Of a DNA stretch of 64,000 bases, positions 40,724-48,890 are shown in pieces. The notes beneath the pieces are model-generated. The model ran no database searches and was not told where the DNA came from. It was given only the letters and a program-made list of their open reading frames with translations. The stretch covers positions 185,654-249,653 of the forward strand of contig JACKFH010000006.1 in the NCBI GenBank assembly GCA_020632575.1, read 5' to 3'. The DNA is from Candidatus Omnitrophota bacterium (GTDB lineage: Bacteria > Hinthialibacterota > Hinthialibacteria > OLB16). How positions within the stretch are numbered: position 1 is the first letter of the stretch; each line of letters starts with the position of its first letter. The position numbers and the translations under genes were made by a program.

Positions 40724-42513
40724 GATTGAATACCGGATCCCTCTTTCTCTCCCTTTGCATGGCGGCCTCCGGGCTGCTCATCCTCTCATCCTCCGCCAGC
40801 GCGAAAATCCTCTCGGTCAAGGTCAACTGCGACTATGAAAAGGTGATTGCCGGCCAGACTTTCCCCCTGGAGATTTCTGTCTCAACGGACGGTGACACGC
40901 CCCCCGCTCCGGAAATTCCCAACTTCGCGAATCTGACCATTCGGCGGAATCCTCAAGTAGCGCCCTCAAAATCTTTTATGTCGTTGAATGGGAATATCCA
41001 GACCACTTTCACCTACCACTTTCTCGCCCAAACCAGTCAGATCGGAAATTTCCGTTTGGCGGGGATCAAAGCGGGCGGCGTTGAGGCCGATCCTTTGATC
41101 ATTCAGATCGTCGACCCTCGCGACCAAAGCAGAAAAGAGGGCGAGACGCCCCCCATCTATGTCGAGTCGGAGGTGGATAAGACCGAGGTTTGGCAGGGAC
41201 AACAAATCCTTTTCGATTTTTATATCTACGATCGCATTGGTGGGTTGGTCGATCTCAACGCCCCCGGTCTCGAGAACGCTCTCAACGATTTCATCTTCAA
41301 ACGCATCGAGGATCAATCTAAGAATCAGACTAATACCATTGTCAACGGCCAGACCTACATGAAGATCCATGGCATCCGTTACGCTCTCTTTCCCCTCAAG
41401 GCGGGCGAGTTCGAAGTCGGGCCGATTCAGCTGAAGGCGCGGGTCGAGTTGAGGGGGGACCCTCGGGATTCCTTTTTCTCATTTTCACGGCCCAAGCGGG
41501 TTCCAGTGGAGCAGGTCACCGGCGGCCCCGTGATCAGCAAACCGGTCAAGATCAAGGTCAAACCGTTGCCGGCCCAGAATCGGCCCCCAGATTTCACCGG
41601 CGCGGTCGGGAATTTCAGTTTCAAAGCGGACCTCTCTCGGAATGAGGTGACTGTCGGCGAGTCGGTCACTCTGAAGGTCACCATCATTGGCAATGCTAAT
41701 TTCGACACGATCGCCGAGCCGAGTCTGACTCTCCCCCCCGAGATCGAAAAGTACGATGTCGAGAAGAATTCCGACATTAAATTCGGCGGCGACCTGCTCC
41801 GAGGAACGGTCGAGTACGATTTCATCCTGATCCCCCGGGAGGAGGGGGAGCATGTGATCGACGCTCTCACGTTTTCTTATTTCGATCCGGAGACCGAATC
41901 GTATCGGACTCTCCAAAGGGGACCCTTTCGCCTCAAGGTCAAACCGGATGAAGGTCAATCGATCACCTATTACAAGGGAAAACGCAAACGGATTCGGGTC
42001 ACCGGCCAGGATTTCCGTCACATCCGACGGACCGGCGCGGCGAGTCTTCGGGATGAGGGGACGCCGGTCACCGCCACGTTCGGATATTGGACCTTCATGA
42101 CGGCCCCCTGGTTTGGGTATTTTTTCTTGTTGGCCTATCGCCGACGCGCCGACTACCTCGAGGCCAACCCCGATGTCGCCAAGAAGGTTCGGTCGAAAGG
42201 CCGGCTCAAGGGCCGCTTCGCCAAAGCGACCTCCCTTTTGGAGGGAAGCGAATCGGAATTCTTCGCCGAGTTGGAGAGCGCCATCCACGATCACCTGTCG
42301 GCGCAATTGGGACTCTCCACCCGTGGGATGACCCGTTCGCAGTTGGTGGACACCCTTTCCAAGACTCGATCGGGTCCGGAGTTCGCGGAGTCGATGACGG
42401 AGGTTCTGGATCAGCTGGACGCTCTCCGTTACGCCCCCGGGGAGACCAGCCCGAAAGTGCGAGCCAACCTGCTTCAGCAGGTCCGGACAAAACTGGAGGG
42501 TTTCTCGGCGTGA
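40720..42513 (+). CDS. batD: BatD: multi-domain beta-sandwich membrane protein
   Basis: About 597 residues. A signal peptide (CMAASGLLILSSSASA) precedes repeated beta-sandwich domains with the BatD signature VIAGQTFPLEISVS and the later NEVTVGESVTLKVTIIGNANF. A membrane helix near 470 (TFMTAPWFGYFFLLAYRRR) and a cytoplasmic helical domain follow, with FFAELESAIHDHLSAQLGL and LDALRYAPGE. Translation starts at GTG overlapping the batC stop (GTGA); a TTG one codon earlier is possible. It is the full-length BatD, in addition to two shorter relatives upstream. Confidence 0.85.
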   Translation: MRLNTGSLFLSLCMAASGLLILSSSASAKILSVKVNCDYEKVIAGQTFPLEISVSTDGDTPPAPEIPNFANLTIRRNPQVAPSKSFMSLNGNIQTTFTYHFLAQTSQIGNFRLAGIKAGGVEADPLIIQIVDPRDQSRKEGETPPIYVESEVDKTEVWQGQQILFDFYIYDRIGGLVDLNAPGLENALNDFIFKRIEDQSKNQTNTIVNGQTYMKIHGIRYALFPLKAGEFEVGPIQLKARVELRGDPRDSFFSFSRPKRVPVEQVTGGPVISKPVKIKVKPLPAQNRPPDFTGAVGNFSFKADLSRNEVTVGESVTLKVTIIGNANFDTIAEPSLTLPPEIEKYDVEKNSDIKFGGDLLRGTVEYDFILIPREEGEHVIDALTFSYFDPETESYRTLQRGPFRLKVKPDEGQSITYYKGKRKRIRVTGQDFRHIRRTGAASLRDEGTPVTATFGYWTFMTAPWFGYFFLLAYRRRADYLEANPDVAKKVRSKGRLKGRFAKATSLLEGSESEFFAELESAIHDHLSAQLGLSTRGMTRSQLVDTLSKTRSGPEFAESMTEVLDQLDALRYAPGETSPKVRANLLQQVRTKLEGFSA

Positions 42514-43403
42514 TTCGGAAGCTTTTTCTCCCAGTCCTTCTCGTCCTTCCCCTGGTCATTGCCGACAACTCGATGGCGCAGCTCGGCAGCGGCAACGATT
42601 CCGCGCCCCTCTCCGCCTCCTCCGAGGTTCGCCTCAATGTGGGCGCCGGTCCGATTCCGACTCCGACCGAGAAGCCCAAGGAGTCGGTCGAGGTGGACAC
42701 CCATGGCAAAGGGATCGCCGAGATCTTCCAGTTGGCCAATCAGTCTTATGAGGCCGACGACCTCGAAAAGGCCGCCGCCTATTATCGGGCCATCGAGGAC
42801 CGTGGGCTGGTCAATGGCAATCTTTATTTCAACATGGGAAACACCTTTTTCCGGATGGGAGATTTTGGAAAGGCGATCCTCTACTATGAAAAGGCGAGAA
42901 AACTGCATCCGAGGAGCCCCGATCTGTTGCACAACCTCGCCTATGCCCGGACTTTTTTAATCGACAAGGAGGATCAGGAGGATCACCTCCCGGGCTCGCT
43001 GGAGACCCTCCTGCTGCTGCACCGTCAGACCACCCGCAACGAGACTTTCATTCTCTTGGGGGTCCTAAATCTGTTGCTGGTCCTCTGTTTGTTGGCCCGA
43101 CTCTTCCGTTTCCGGTTCACCGAGCGTTTTTATTTCGGCTATCTCCAAGGCGCGATCGTGATCCTCTTCGTGCTGCAACTCTTCTCGGCCGGGTTCAAGG
43201 TTTGGGACGAGGACCGGACCCGCGAGGCGATCGTCCTCCAGGACTCGGTCAAAGCCACCGCCTCCCCCGGCTCGAACGAGACCCTCTACGAGCTGAACTC
43301 GGGCACCAAGGTCGTCCTCCGAGAAACCCGCGACGGCTACTCCCGAATCGAATGGAACCACGTCCCCGCCTTCGTGGAAGAGGATGTGGTTGGCGAGATT
43401 TAG
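42510..43403 (+). CDS. batE: BatE-like TPR and SH3-domain membrane protein
   Basis: A 297-residue protein starting at GTG within the batD stop. After a signal peptide (LFLPVLLVLPLVIADNSMA) and a Pro-rich linker come two TPR units (ANQSYEADDLEKAAAYYRAI, MGNTFFRMGDFGKAILYYEKA). Two membrane helices follow (FILLGVLNLLLVLCLLA; GAIVILFVLQLFSAGF), then a C-terminal bacterial SH3-like domain ending WNHVPAFVEEDVVGEI. This arrangement is that of BatE, the last member of Bat operons. It closes the 11.7-kb overlapping gene series that began at the FmdB-like gene. Confidence 0.85.
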   Translation: MIRKLFLPVLLVLPLVIADNSMAQLGSGNDSAPLSASSEVRLNVGAGPIPTPTEKPKESVEVDTHGKGIAEIFQLANQSYEADDLEKAAAYYRAIEDRGLVNGNLYFNMGNTFFRMGDFGKAILYYEKARKLHPRSPDLLHNLAYARTFLIDKEDQEDHLPGSLETLLLLHRQTTRNETFILLGVLNLLLVLCLLARLFRFRFTERFYFGYLQGAIVILFVLQLFSAGFKVWDEDRTREAIVLQDSVKATASPGSNETLYELNSGTKVVLRETRDGYSRIEWNHVPAFVEEDVVGEI

Positions 43404-43427
43404 GGAATCTGCTTCAATCCCGCATCC

Positions 43428-44381
43428 ATGTACTATGCAGCCCGAAAACCACTTTTTATCGATTCCGATTTGTATCTGAAACAAACTCAGGGAAGAGCGC
43501 TTACATTGATTGATGGTGGAGCGCGAGGGGAACTCTTTGACCCCTTTAGCGCGGTCGCGTGTCCACTCGAGGTCGTGGCATTCGATCCAGATGTGGATGC
43601 TCCCAAAGGGACGCAGAAAGAAAGGGTTCGAAGGCATTTCATCAACAAGGCGCTATGGAAAGAAACAGGGACTGTCAAAGTCCATATCGCTCATCAACCC
43701 GCAACTTCCTCGGTTTATCCACCGGATTTGGAATTGCTAAGAACCTTCCCAGATCATGTGGGCGCTCCCCAGAGAACCACCGAGAAAGTGGTTGAAATTG
43801 AATCGATCTCAATTGATGAGGCGGTGGACCAGGGTCTTTGTCCCTCGCCTGATTTTATCAAGTTGGATATCCATTCCGCAGAATTCGAAGCCTTGCAGGG
43901 CGCCGAGAATTCTCTAAGGACTTCCTTTGGGGTTTTGGTTGAATCTTGGCACTCTCCCATCCATCGCGGGCAACACCTAACCGGGGAATTGGAGTGGTTT
44001 CTCAACCAACGTGGCTTCTTCCTGTTTCATATAATGCACAACTCACCCTGGCCCCATGTGGTTGATGGCAAAAACCTTGAATTGGATCGACCCAGAATGG
44101 TGGGCACTGAATCTCTCTTCCTCAGGGACGATCTTCATCCCTCAAATTCGAATCAGGTGGCTGGGCTTCATGCACTGGCAATCGCGGACCTATTTCGATA
44201 CAACCGTTTTGCAGTCCTCTTAAGCCGCAAGTTACTGGAACAGAAGGTGTTGGACACCGACCTTCAATGGGAGGTCGAAAAGAAACTCAACTGGATTGCC
44301 GAGGAGAGACTTCGCTCGACCCGAGCAATCCGATTCTTCAAGAGACGCTTTCGGAACCTGGTTAGAAGGATGCTCTCATAG
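43428..44381 (+). CDS. FkbM-family methyltransferase-like protein
   Basis: A 317-residue protein. The Rossmann-like core opens LTLIDGGARGEL (a glycine-rich SAM-binding loop, slightly changed) with EVVAFDPDVD as the acidic second strand. It has the FkbM signature PDFIKLDIHSAEFEALQGAE at about residues 138-157. Such enzymes O-methylate sugars or small molecules and are common in surface-polysaccharide clusters. The C-terminal 100 residues form an extra helical, basic region. It starts 25 bases after the Bat operon and could be read from the same transcript. No ribosome binding site is evident. It converges with the next gene, one base between stops. Confidence 0.78.
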   Translation: MYYAARKPLFIDSDLYLKQTQGRALTLIDGGARGELFDPFSAVACPLEVVAFDPDVDAPKGTQKERVRRHFINKALWKETGTVKVHIAHQPATSSVYPPDLELLRTFPDHVGAPQRTTEKVVEIESISIDEAVDQGLCPSPDFIKLDIHSAEFEALQGAENSLRTSFGVLVESWHSPIHRGQHLTGELEWFLNQRGFFLFHIMHNSPWPHVVDGKNLELDRPRMVGTESLFLRDDLHPSNSNQVAGLHALAIADLFRYNRFAVLLSRKLLEQKVLDTDLQWEVEKKLNWIAEERLRSTRAIRFFKRRFRNLVRRMLS

Positions 44382-44382
44382 T

Positions 44383-47157
44383 TCACTCGTTTTTGGTTTG
44401 CCATCTAATTGCTATTGACAAGAGATGCTCCAAACCAACTTGGTCCGAATCCGAGGAACCTTCACGGAAGAGGAGACCTCGGACCTCTTCCGAAAGACTG
44501 CTCTTTTCCTTTCCCCAAACCGCATTAATGAAAAGAATGTCCTCCGGTCCCACAGCGTCATCACCATCTAGGTCGGGAAAAACGAACCAGTGAATCGTCA
44601 CGGCCTGGCCAGTTGTCAGGTCTCCGGTGAAACCATCGAGCTCCTCGGGCGCGATTCCGATAGGGACCTCGACAGGGGTGACATCCACTCTCCAATATTC
44701 CCCAGCCTGTACGAGGCTTGCATCGGAAGCGGTCAGAATATGGGCCCCTGCCTTAAATGGCCTCAGTAAACCTGAAAGCTCGGGTCTGAAGGTATAAGCC
44801 AAACCGTCGGATGAGTCGAACCACTCATACAGGTAGACCACTGGATCCTCGTCAATATCAGTGCTTTCGTCGGTAATAAGGATTTGGAACTCGTCATCCG
44901 GGGTGGGATCGGACGGGTCTATCCCTATCTTCGGCGCTGTAGGGACAGTGTTGCGAACAGTAACCACCGCCTGACCGGTGGCCCCGTTAACCGTCCCATC
45001 AAAAGGCGTTACCACACATCGATACTGTCTGTCTCGAACTGTCAGTTCGTGTTGAAGCGTTGTCTGAGATTCTCCGGCAATTAGTTCACCATCCTCAAAC
45101 CATCGATAATTGAGGCTGACCGTGGCTCCCTCTGGGTCGACACTCCCCGTGGCATTGCAAATCAAATCCGCCAGAGTGTCTGGATTGGATGGAGAGATGC
45201 TAACAATGGGCGCTGAGGGCGGGCCATTCGTTGGAGTTGGAGAGTGAGTCGGTGTCGGGGTGAAAGTGGATGTCCAAGTCGGTGTCGGGGTCGAAGTATT
45301 GGTGGGGCTGATAGTCGGAGTCGACGTGGGTGTTTGCGTAAAGGTTGGCGTCTCGGTTGGAGTTGGAGTGTTGGTAGCCGTATTGGTAAAGGTTGGAGTG
45401 GGCGAATAGGTTGGCGTTGGGGTAATTGTCAGGGTTGGTGTGGGAGTCGGTGGACAGACAAATTCTTGAAAAGAAATTGCTAGCCCATCACTGTGGAGAC
45501 CTCCAACCTCATTTCCCTCAACGCCATCGCACAGGTTCGCCACGGGACAGGTTCCGAGAGAGTAACTTTCATCTGAAACGGCTCCAGACTCAGTTGCATG
45601 GACAAAAACTGAAAAGGGAACCTGCCCATACAGTTCGATCTGTCCCGGCGTTACAGACTTCCATTCAACCAACCCATTGGATTGGGCGGTGATATTGAAG
45701 CCGAACTGTGAGACCACTTCATCCAAAATATCGGCGCAAGAAGGGCTAGACAGTCCAGTAAAAGCAGCGCAATCCACCGCAAAATCCACGAGGATATCGC
45801 CAGATTCGACTGTCTCGAGGTCGCACCCGCCCGTGGTCGAGTCGCCCTGAACAACCTGAATTCTCAGTTCGTCGGTCGTTGGAGTCCCCGAAAAGAAGCC
45901 CGCGCATTGAAAATCCATTGTTCCCGATTGAACGCATGTGGCCACAGAGGGGGTTTCATAAAGGAAAGCGGCTCCGGCATTCGAGCCAGCGGTGTCATCC
46001 GCGAAGGCGCCGACAATAACTTTGTTTCGATAACCCGCGGTGCGGGCTCCATATTGAATTCCGCCATTGCCGGGAACAGGATCGACAAAGTTGTAGACCC
46101 TTTCACCGCTCAATGGATTGAAAAGATAGGCTCTCCCCCCGTTGTTCTCCTGCTGCGCTCCTAAGATGACAAACTCGTTGTAAGGAGCCGCAACTCCGAA
46201 AAGCGAACCGCTTTGCGGGCTTGGCGGGTAAAGGGGTCTCTGGTAAACGCCAGAGAGTAGATCGAATACGAAGGCAGCCCCGGAACGCGTGTTGTTGACA
46301 TAGTCCATACCGGCTCCGATGACCGCTGTTTTTCCATCGACAATGGCGGTCCCCATCCCGAATCGGTCTCCGGTTCCTGGAAACGGGTTTTGATAGGTTT
46401 GGAGTAGCGCCCCATCCGAACCACGAAAGAGATAGGCAATGCCGCCATCCTCCCGGAGGGAATCATCTCGATCCGCGGCAATCAAAACATAGTCTTCAAA
46501 TGAGTCGATGTTCCAACCGAATTCGTTTCCATCCGCGGGGTTGGGGTCTTTGAATTCGTGAAGAAGGGAGCCTGTACGGGGATCAAATAGATAAACGCCA
46601 CCAGTTTCCACGCCATCGACCGAATCGTTGGGCGCCGCCACCAGCACATTCTCCCCAAAGGGATAGACTTGATGCCCGAAGAATCCTCCATTGGTTGGAT
46701 TTGGACCCTCGATTGTTTGAATCATATTCCCTGACCGGATATCGAATACGAATGCTCTACCAGAATTAGCGACACCTGTATCGTCCCCTCGGGCCGCAAT
46801 GACCACCAATTCATTCCCCATCCAGGCCACACCGGAGCCGAACAAATCTCCCTGGTTGGGCGCTGGGTTCTTGAATGTCCTCACCAATTCCCCGGTGGAG
46901 GCGTGGTACAAATAAGCGGCTCCATCCTGATCATCATCGATATCGGCAAGTAGGGCGCCGATGAGAACAAAGTCCCCCGCAAAGGCGACACGAGCGCCGA
47001 AACTCGCCCCGCTCGAGGGATTTGGATTATAAATAGAATGAGTCAGATTGAAGGTGATAGGATCGGCGGGAATTGGCTGGAGTCCAAGAAAAGTGACCGC
47101 CACAGCCGCGATGAACCGAATGTGTGATTTTGGAGATTTCGGGATTGGAAGACCCAT
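44383..47157 (-). CDS. Secreted FG-GAP beta-propeller protein with PT-rich linker and dockerin-like end
   Basis: A 924-residue exported protein (signal segment FIAAVAVTFLGLQPIPA). Residues about 40-390 hold seven FG-GAP-like blades, each with F-G-x-x-V/I followed by a hydrophobic strand such as NELVVIAA. A Cys-containing domain (about 400-560) follows, then a 70-residue Pro/Thr linker, an Ig/PKD-like region (APIVSISPSNPD) and a C-terminal segment, DLDGDDAVGPEDILFINAVWG. This last part resembles the first calcium loop of a dockerin. A surface or extracellular binding protein is likely. No cohesin partner is in the window. Confidence 0.75.
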   Translation of the reverse strand: MGLPIPKSPKSHIRFIAAVAVTFLGLQPIPADPITFNLTHSIYNPNPSSGASFGARVAFAGDFVLIGALLADIDDDQDGAAYLYHASTGELVRTFKNPAPNQGDLFGSGVAWMGNELVVIAARGDDTGVANSGRAFVFDIRSGNMIQTIEGPNPTNGGFFGHQVYPFGENVLVAAPNDSVDGVETGGVYLFDPRTGSLLHEFKDPNPADGNEFGWNIDSFEDYVLIAADRDDSLREDGGIAYLFRGSDGALLQTYQNPFPGTGDRFGMGTAIVDGKTAVIGAGMDYVNNTRSGAAFVFDLLSGVYQRPLYPPSPQSGSLFGVAAPYNEFVILGAQQENNGGRAYLFNPLSGERVYNFVDPVPGNGGIQYGARTAGYRNKVIVGAFADDTAGSNAGAAFLYETPSVATCVQSGTMDFQCAGFFSGTPTTDELRIQVVQGDSTTGGCDLETVESGDILVDFAVDCAAFTGLSSPSCADILDEVVSQFGFNITAQSNGLVEWKSVTPGQIELYGQVPFSVFVHATESGAVSDESYSLGTCPVANLCDGVEGNEVGGLHSDGLAISFQEFVCPPTPTPTLTITPTPTYSPTPTFTNTATNTPTPTETPTFTQTPTSTPTISPTNTSTPTPTWTSTFTPTPTHSPTPTNGPPSAPIVSISPSNPDTLADLICNATGSVDPEGATVSLNYRWFEDGELIAGESQTTLQHELTVRDRQYRCVVTPFDGTVNGATGQAVVTVRNTVPTAPKIGIDPSDPTPDDEFQILITDESTDIDEDPVVYLYEWFDSSDGLAYTFRPELSGLLRPFKAGAHILTASDASLVQAGEYWRVDVTPVEVPIGIAPEELDGFTGDLTTGQAVTIHWFVFPDLDGDDAVGPEDILFINAVWGKEKSSLSEEVRGLLFREGSSDSDQVGLEHLLSIAIRWQTKNE
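45228..45452 (-). repeat. Tandem repeat encoding the Pro-Thr linker
   Basis: About 225 bases of imperfect GTTGGAGT/GTCGG-type repeats (plus strand) encode PTPT, SPTP and NTPT units in the FG-GAP protein. Long PT linkers of this type separate domains in secreted proteins. The tract may vary in length. Confidence 0.7.
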
Positions 47158-47274
47158 GCCAACACCCCCTCAAAGGAAAAGCAATGGAAGCATCGCAACC
47201 GAACGCTAACCATTTTAGAAATTGAAAGTTACCACATTATTTTCGACAAGTAAATTAAAATCTCACGGAAATCG

Positions 47275-48795
47275 CTACTTCTTGGAATGCGGGGATCTAA
47301 TTCTCTCCGAGAGATTCGATGCAAATCTGAAGGCGTGCCTGGGAGCGACACCCGCCAGATTGAATACTCCATAGACAAAAAACGTTAGTGTCATGACCTT
47401 GGCTAAGAGACAAGGGATTAATCCCTCAATAGAAGCATCCAGAAACCAAATAATGGTTAGACCCATTGAAATGAGGCCAATAACTCCCAGCCAATTTGTC
47501 CATCGGTAAGTCAGGTCAGTTGCGGATTTCCCGAGACAAAAGATGAGGAGGGCCATGATGGTGTTGGAAATCAACCCCGAGAAAGCAGCTCCCATGAGAC
47601 CAAACTCTCTCACCAAGAAGACACATAAACCAAGGTTCACCGCCGCGGTAAAGATGCTCACAAACGCGACCCACCGGATGCGCTTGGGATTGTAGAAGAC
47701 AGACTGATTGAAAGAATTGTAAAATGAGATGGCGATAACAGCTCCCGAGATTGGAGCAACCACTTTCCAGGAGAGGTGAAATTCCTCCGGTGTGAGAAAA
47801 TAAATCGTTTCTTTGGAAATCGTGGTGATCGCCAGAGCGAAACAGCCGACGAGGGCTGGCATGAGAAGATTGGAACGTGCGACTTGTGACCGTATCTCCG
47901 AGGCCAGTTGCGAATCCCCGCGAGACTCGGCTTTCTCACTCTCGCGCACCGCCTTCACAAAGATCGGGCTGAACGCTTGGTTGAGGCCAACGGTCAGGAC
48001 CGATGAAACCGCTCCAATTGTCAGTCCGACACCATAGATTCCAGCGTTCTCGAGACCAAGTTCACTATTAATCACCAGGATCCCCACCATTTCATTTGTG
48101 GTTATCGCGAGGCTATGCGGAACGAGTGGGAGGCCAAAATCAAGGGCTTCTTTGAGCCGAGCAGTTGAAGATTCCCAGGGACTCGATGGCCGGATTATGA
48201 GAAATGCGACGCTTGCCAAGATCCCGGTACACAGAACCTCCGCACTGATTTTACCGAAGACGCCCCACTGAAAGGTGACCACAAAAAGAATGATGGTGAG
48301 CAAAGTGGAGAGGGTCCTAATCCCACTGTAAATTGAAAAGGCAACGGGGCGCTGCTCGGCTTGAAGCTTCCGTTCATAGAGATTTGCAAAGACACTCAGT
48401 CCCGCACCAACGATCGTGAGAAATCCAAGAGGGAAAAAAGGGATCCCTTTAGTAATCCACTGGGATATCGCCCCCCCAAAATACGAAACCAGGACAACTC
48501 CTAGGGTGGTGGATGCGATCAAATACCAAATGACCGTCGACTCGAAAACCTTGAGTTCGCTGAACCCCTCCTGGTCGAACCGAAGCCTAAACCATGCGGC
48601 GGGTAGCCCTTGTGCGAACAACAAACCCGCGAAAACTCCAAACGGGGCCAATATTCTGACAATCCCATACCCCTCAGTTCCGAGATAGTGGGCATAAATG
48701 GGCAAAAGAACGATCCCCATCCCCCGATTCGCCAGCCGGGAGGCGACGTAGATTCCGCCGTGGGCGAAGAGTCTTTGTCCGAGGGTGAGAGCCAT
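47275..48795 (-). CDS. Oligosaccharide flippase (Wzx/RfbX-type, MATE-like superfamily)
   Basis: A 506-residue integral membrane protein with about 12-14 hydrophobic helices. It begins LFAHGGIYVASRLANRGMGIVLLPIYAHYLGTEGYG, the typical start of polysaccharide biosynthesis flippases, and has the conserved aromatic and charged residues around WFRLRFDQE. It would turn lipid-linked glycan units across the cytoplasmic membrane. Its gene is close to an FkbM methyltransferase, glycosyltransferases and a bi-domain oxidoreductase, which together suggest a surface-glycan locus. It diverges from the DnaE-paralog gene. Confidence 0.82.
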   Translation of the reverse strand: MALTLGQRLFAHGGIYVASRLANRGMGIVLLPIYAHYLGTEGYGIVRILAPFGVFAGLLFAQGLPAAWFRLRFDQEGFSELKVFESTVIWYLIASTTLGVVLVSYFGGAISQWITKGIPFFPLGFLTIVGAGLSVFANLYERKLQAEQRPVAFSIYSGIRTLSTLLTIILFVVTFQWGVFGKISAEVLCTGILASVAFLIIRPSSPWESSTARLKEALDFGLPLVPHSLAITTNEMVGILVINSELGLENAGIYGVGLTIGAVSSVLTVGLNQAFSPIFVKAVRESEKAESRGDSQLASEIRSQVARSNLLMPALVGCFALAITTISKETIYFLTPEEFHLSWKVVAPISGAVIAISFYNSFNQSVFYNPKRIRWVAFVSIFTAAVNLGLCVFLVREFGLMGAAFSGLISNTIMALLIFCLGKSATDLTYRWTNWLGVIGLISMGLTIIWFLDASIEGLIPCLLAKVMTLTFFVYGVFNLAGVAPRHAFRFASNLSERIRSPHSKK

Positions 48796-48890
48796 GGGGG
48801 AGTTTTAGCATCTCCATCATGGACAGTCAGCCTTCCCGCCAGAGGGATGGGCTTGCCGGGGGGAGCCGGTTCCGAAAAAATTCCCCTCTC

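Noticed and set aside
45228..45452. Repetitive DNA that might be taken for a CRISPR array
   Set aside because: The repeats are in frame, short and imperfect and encode a Pro-Thr linker; there are no spacers of constant size.
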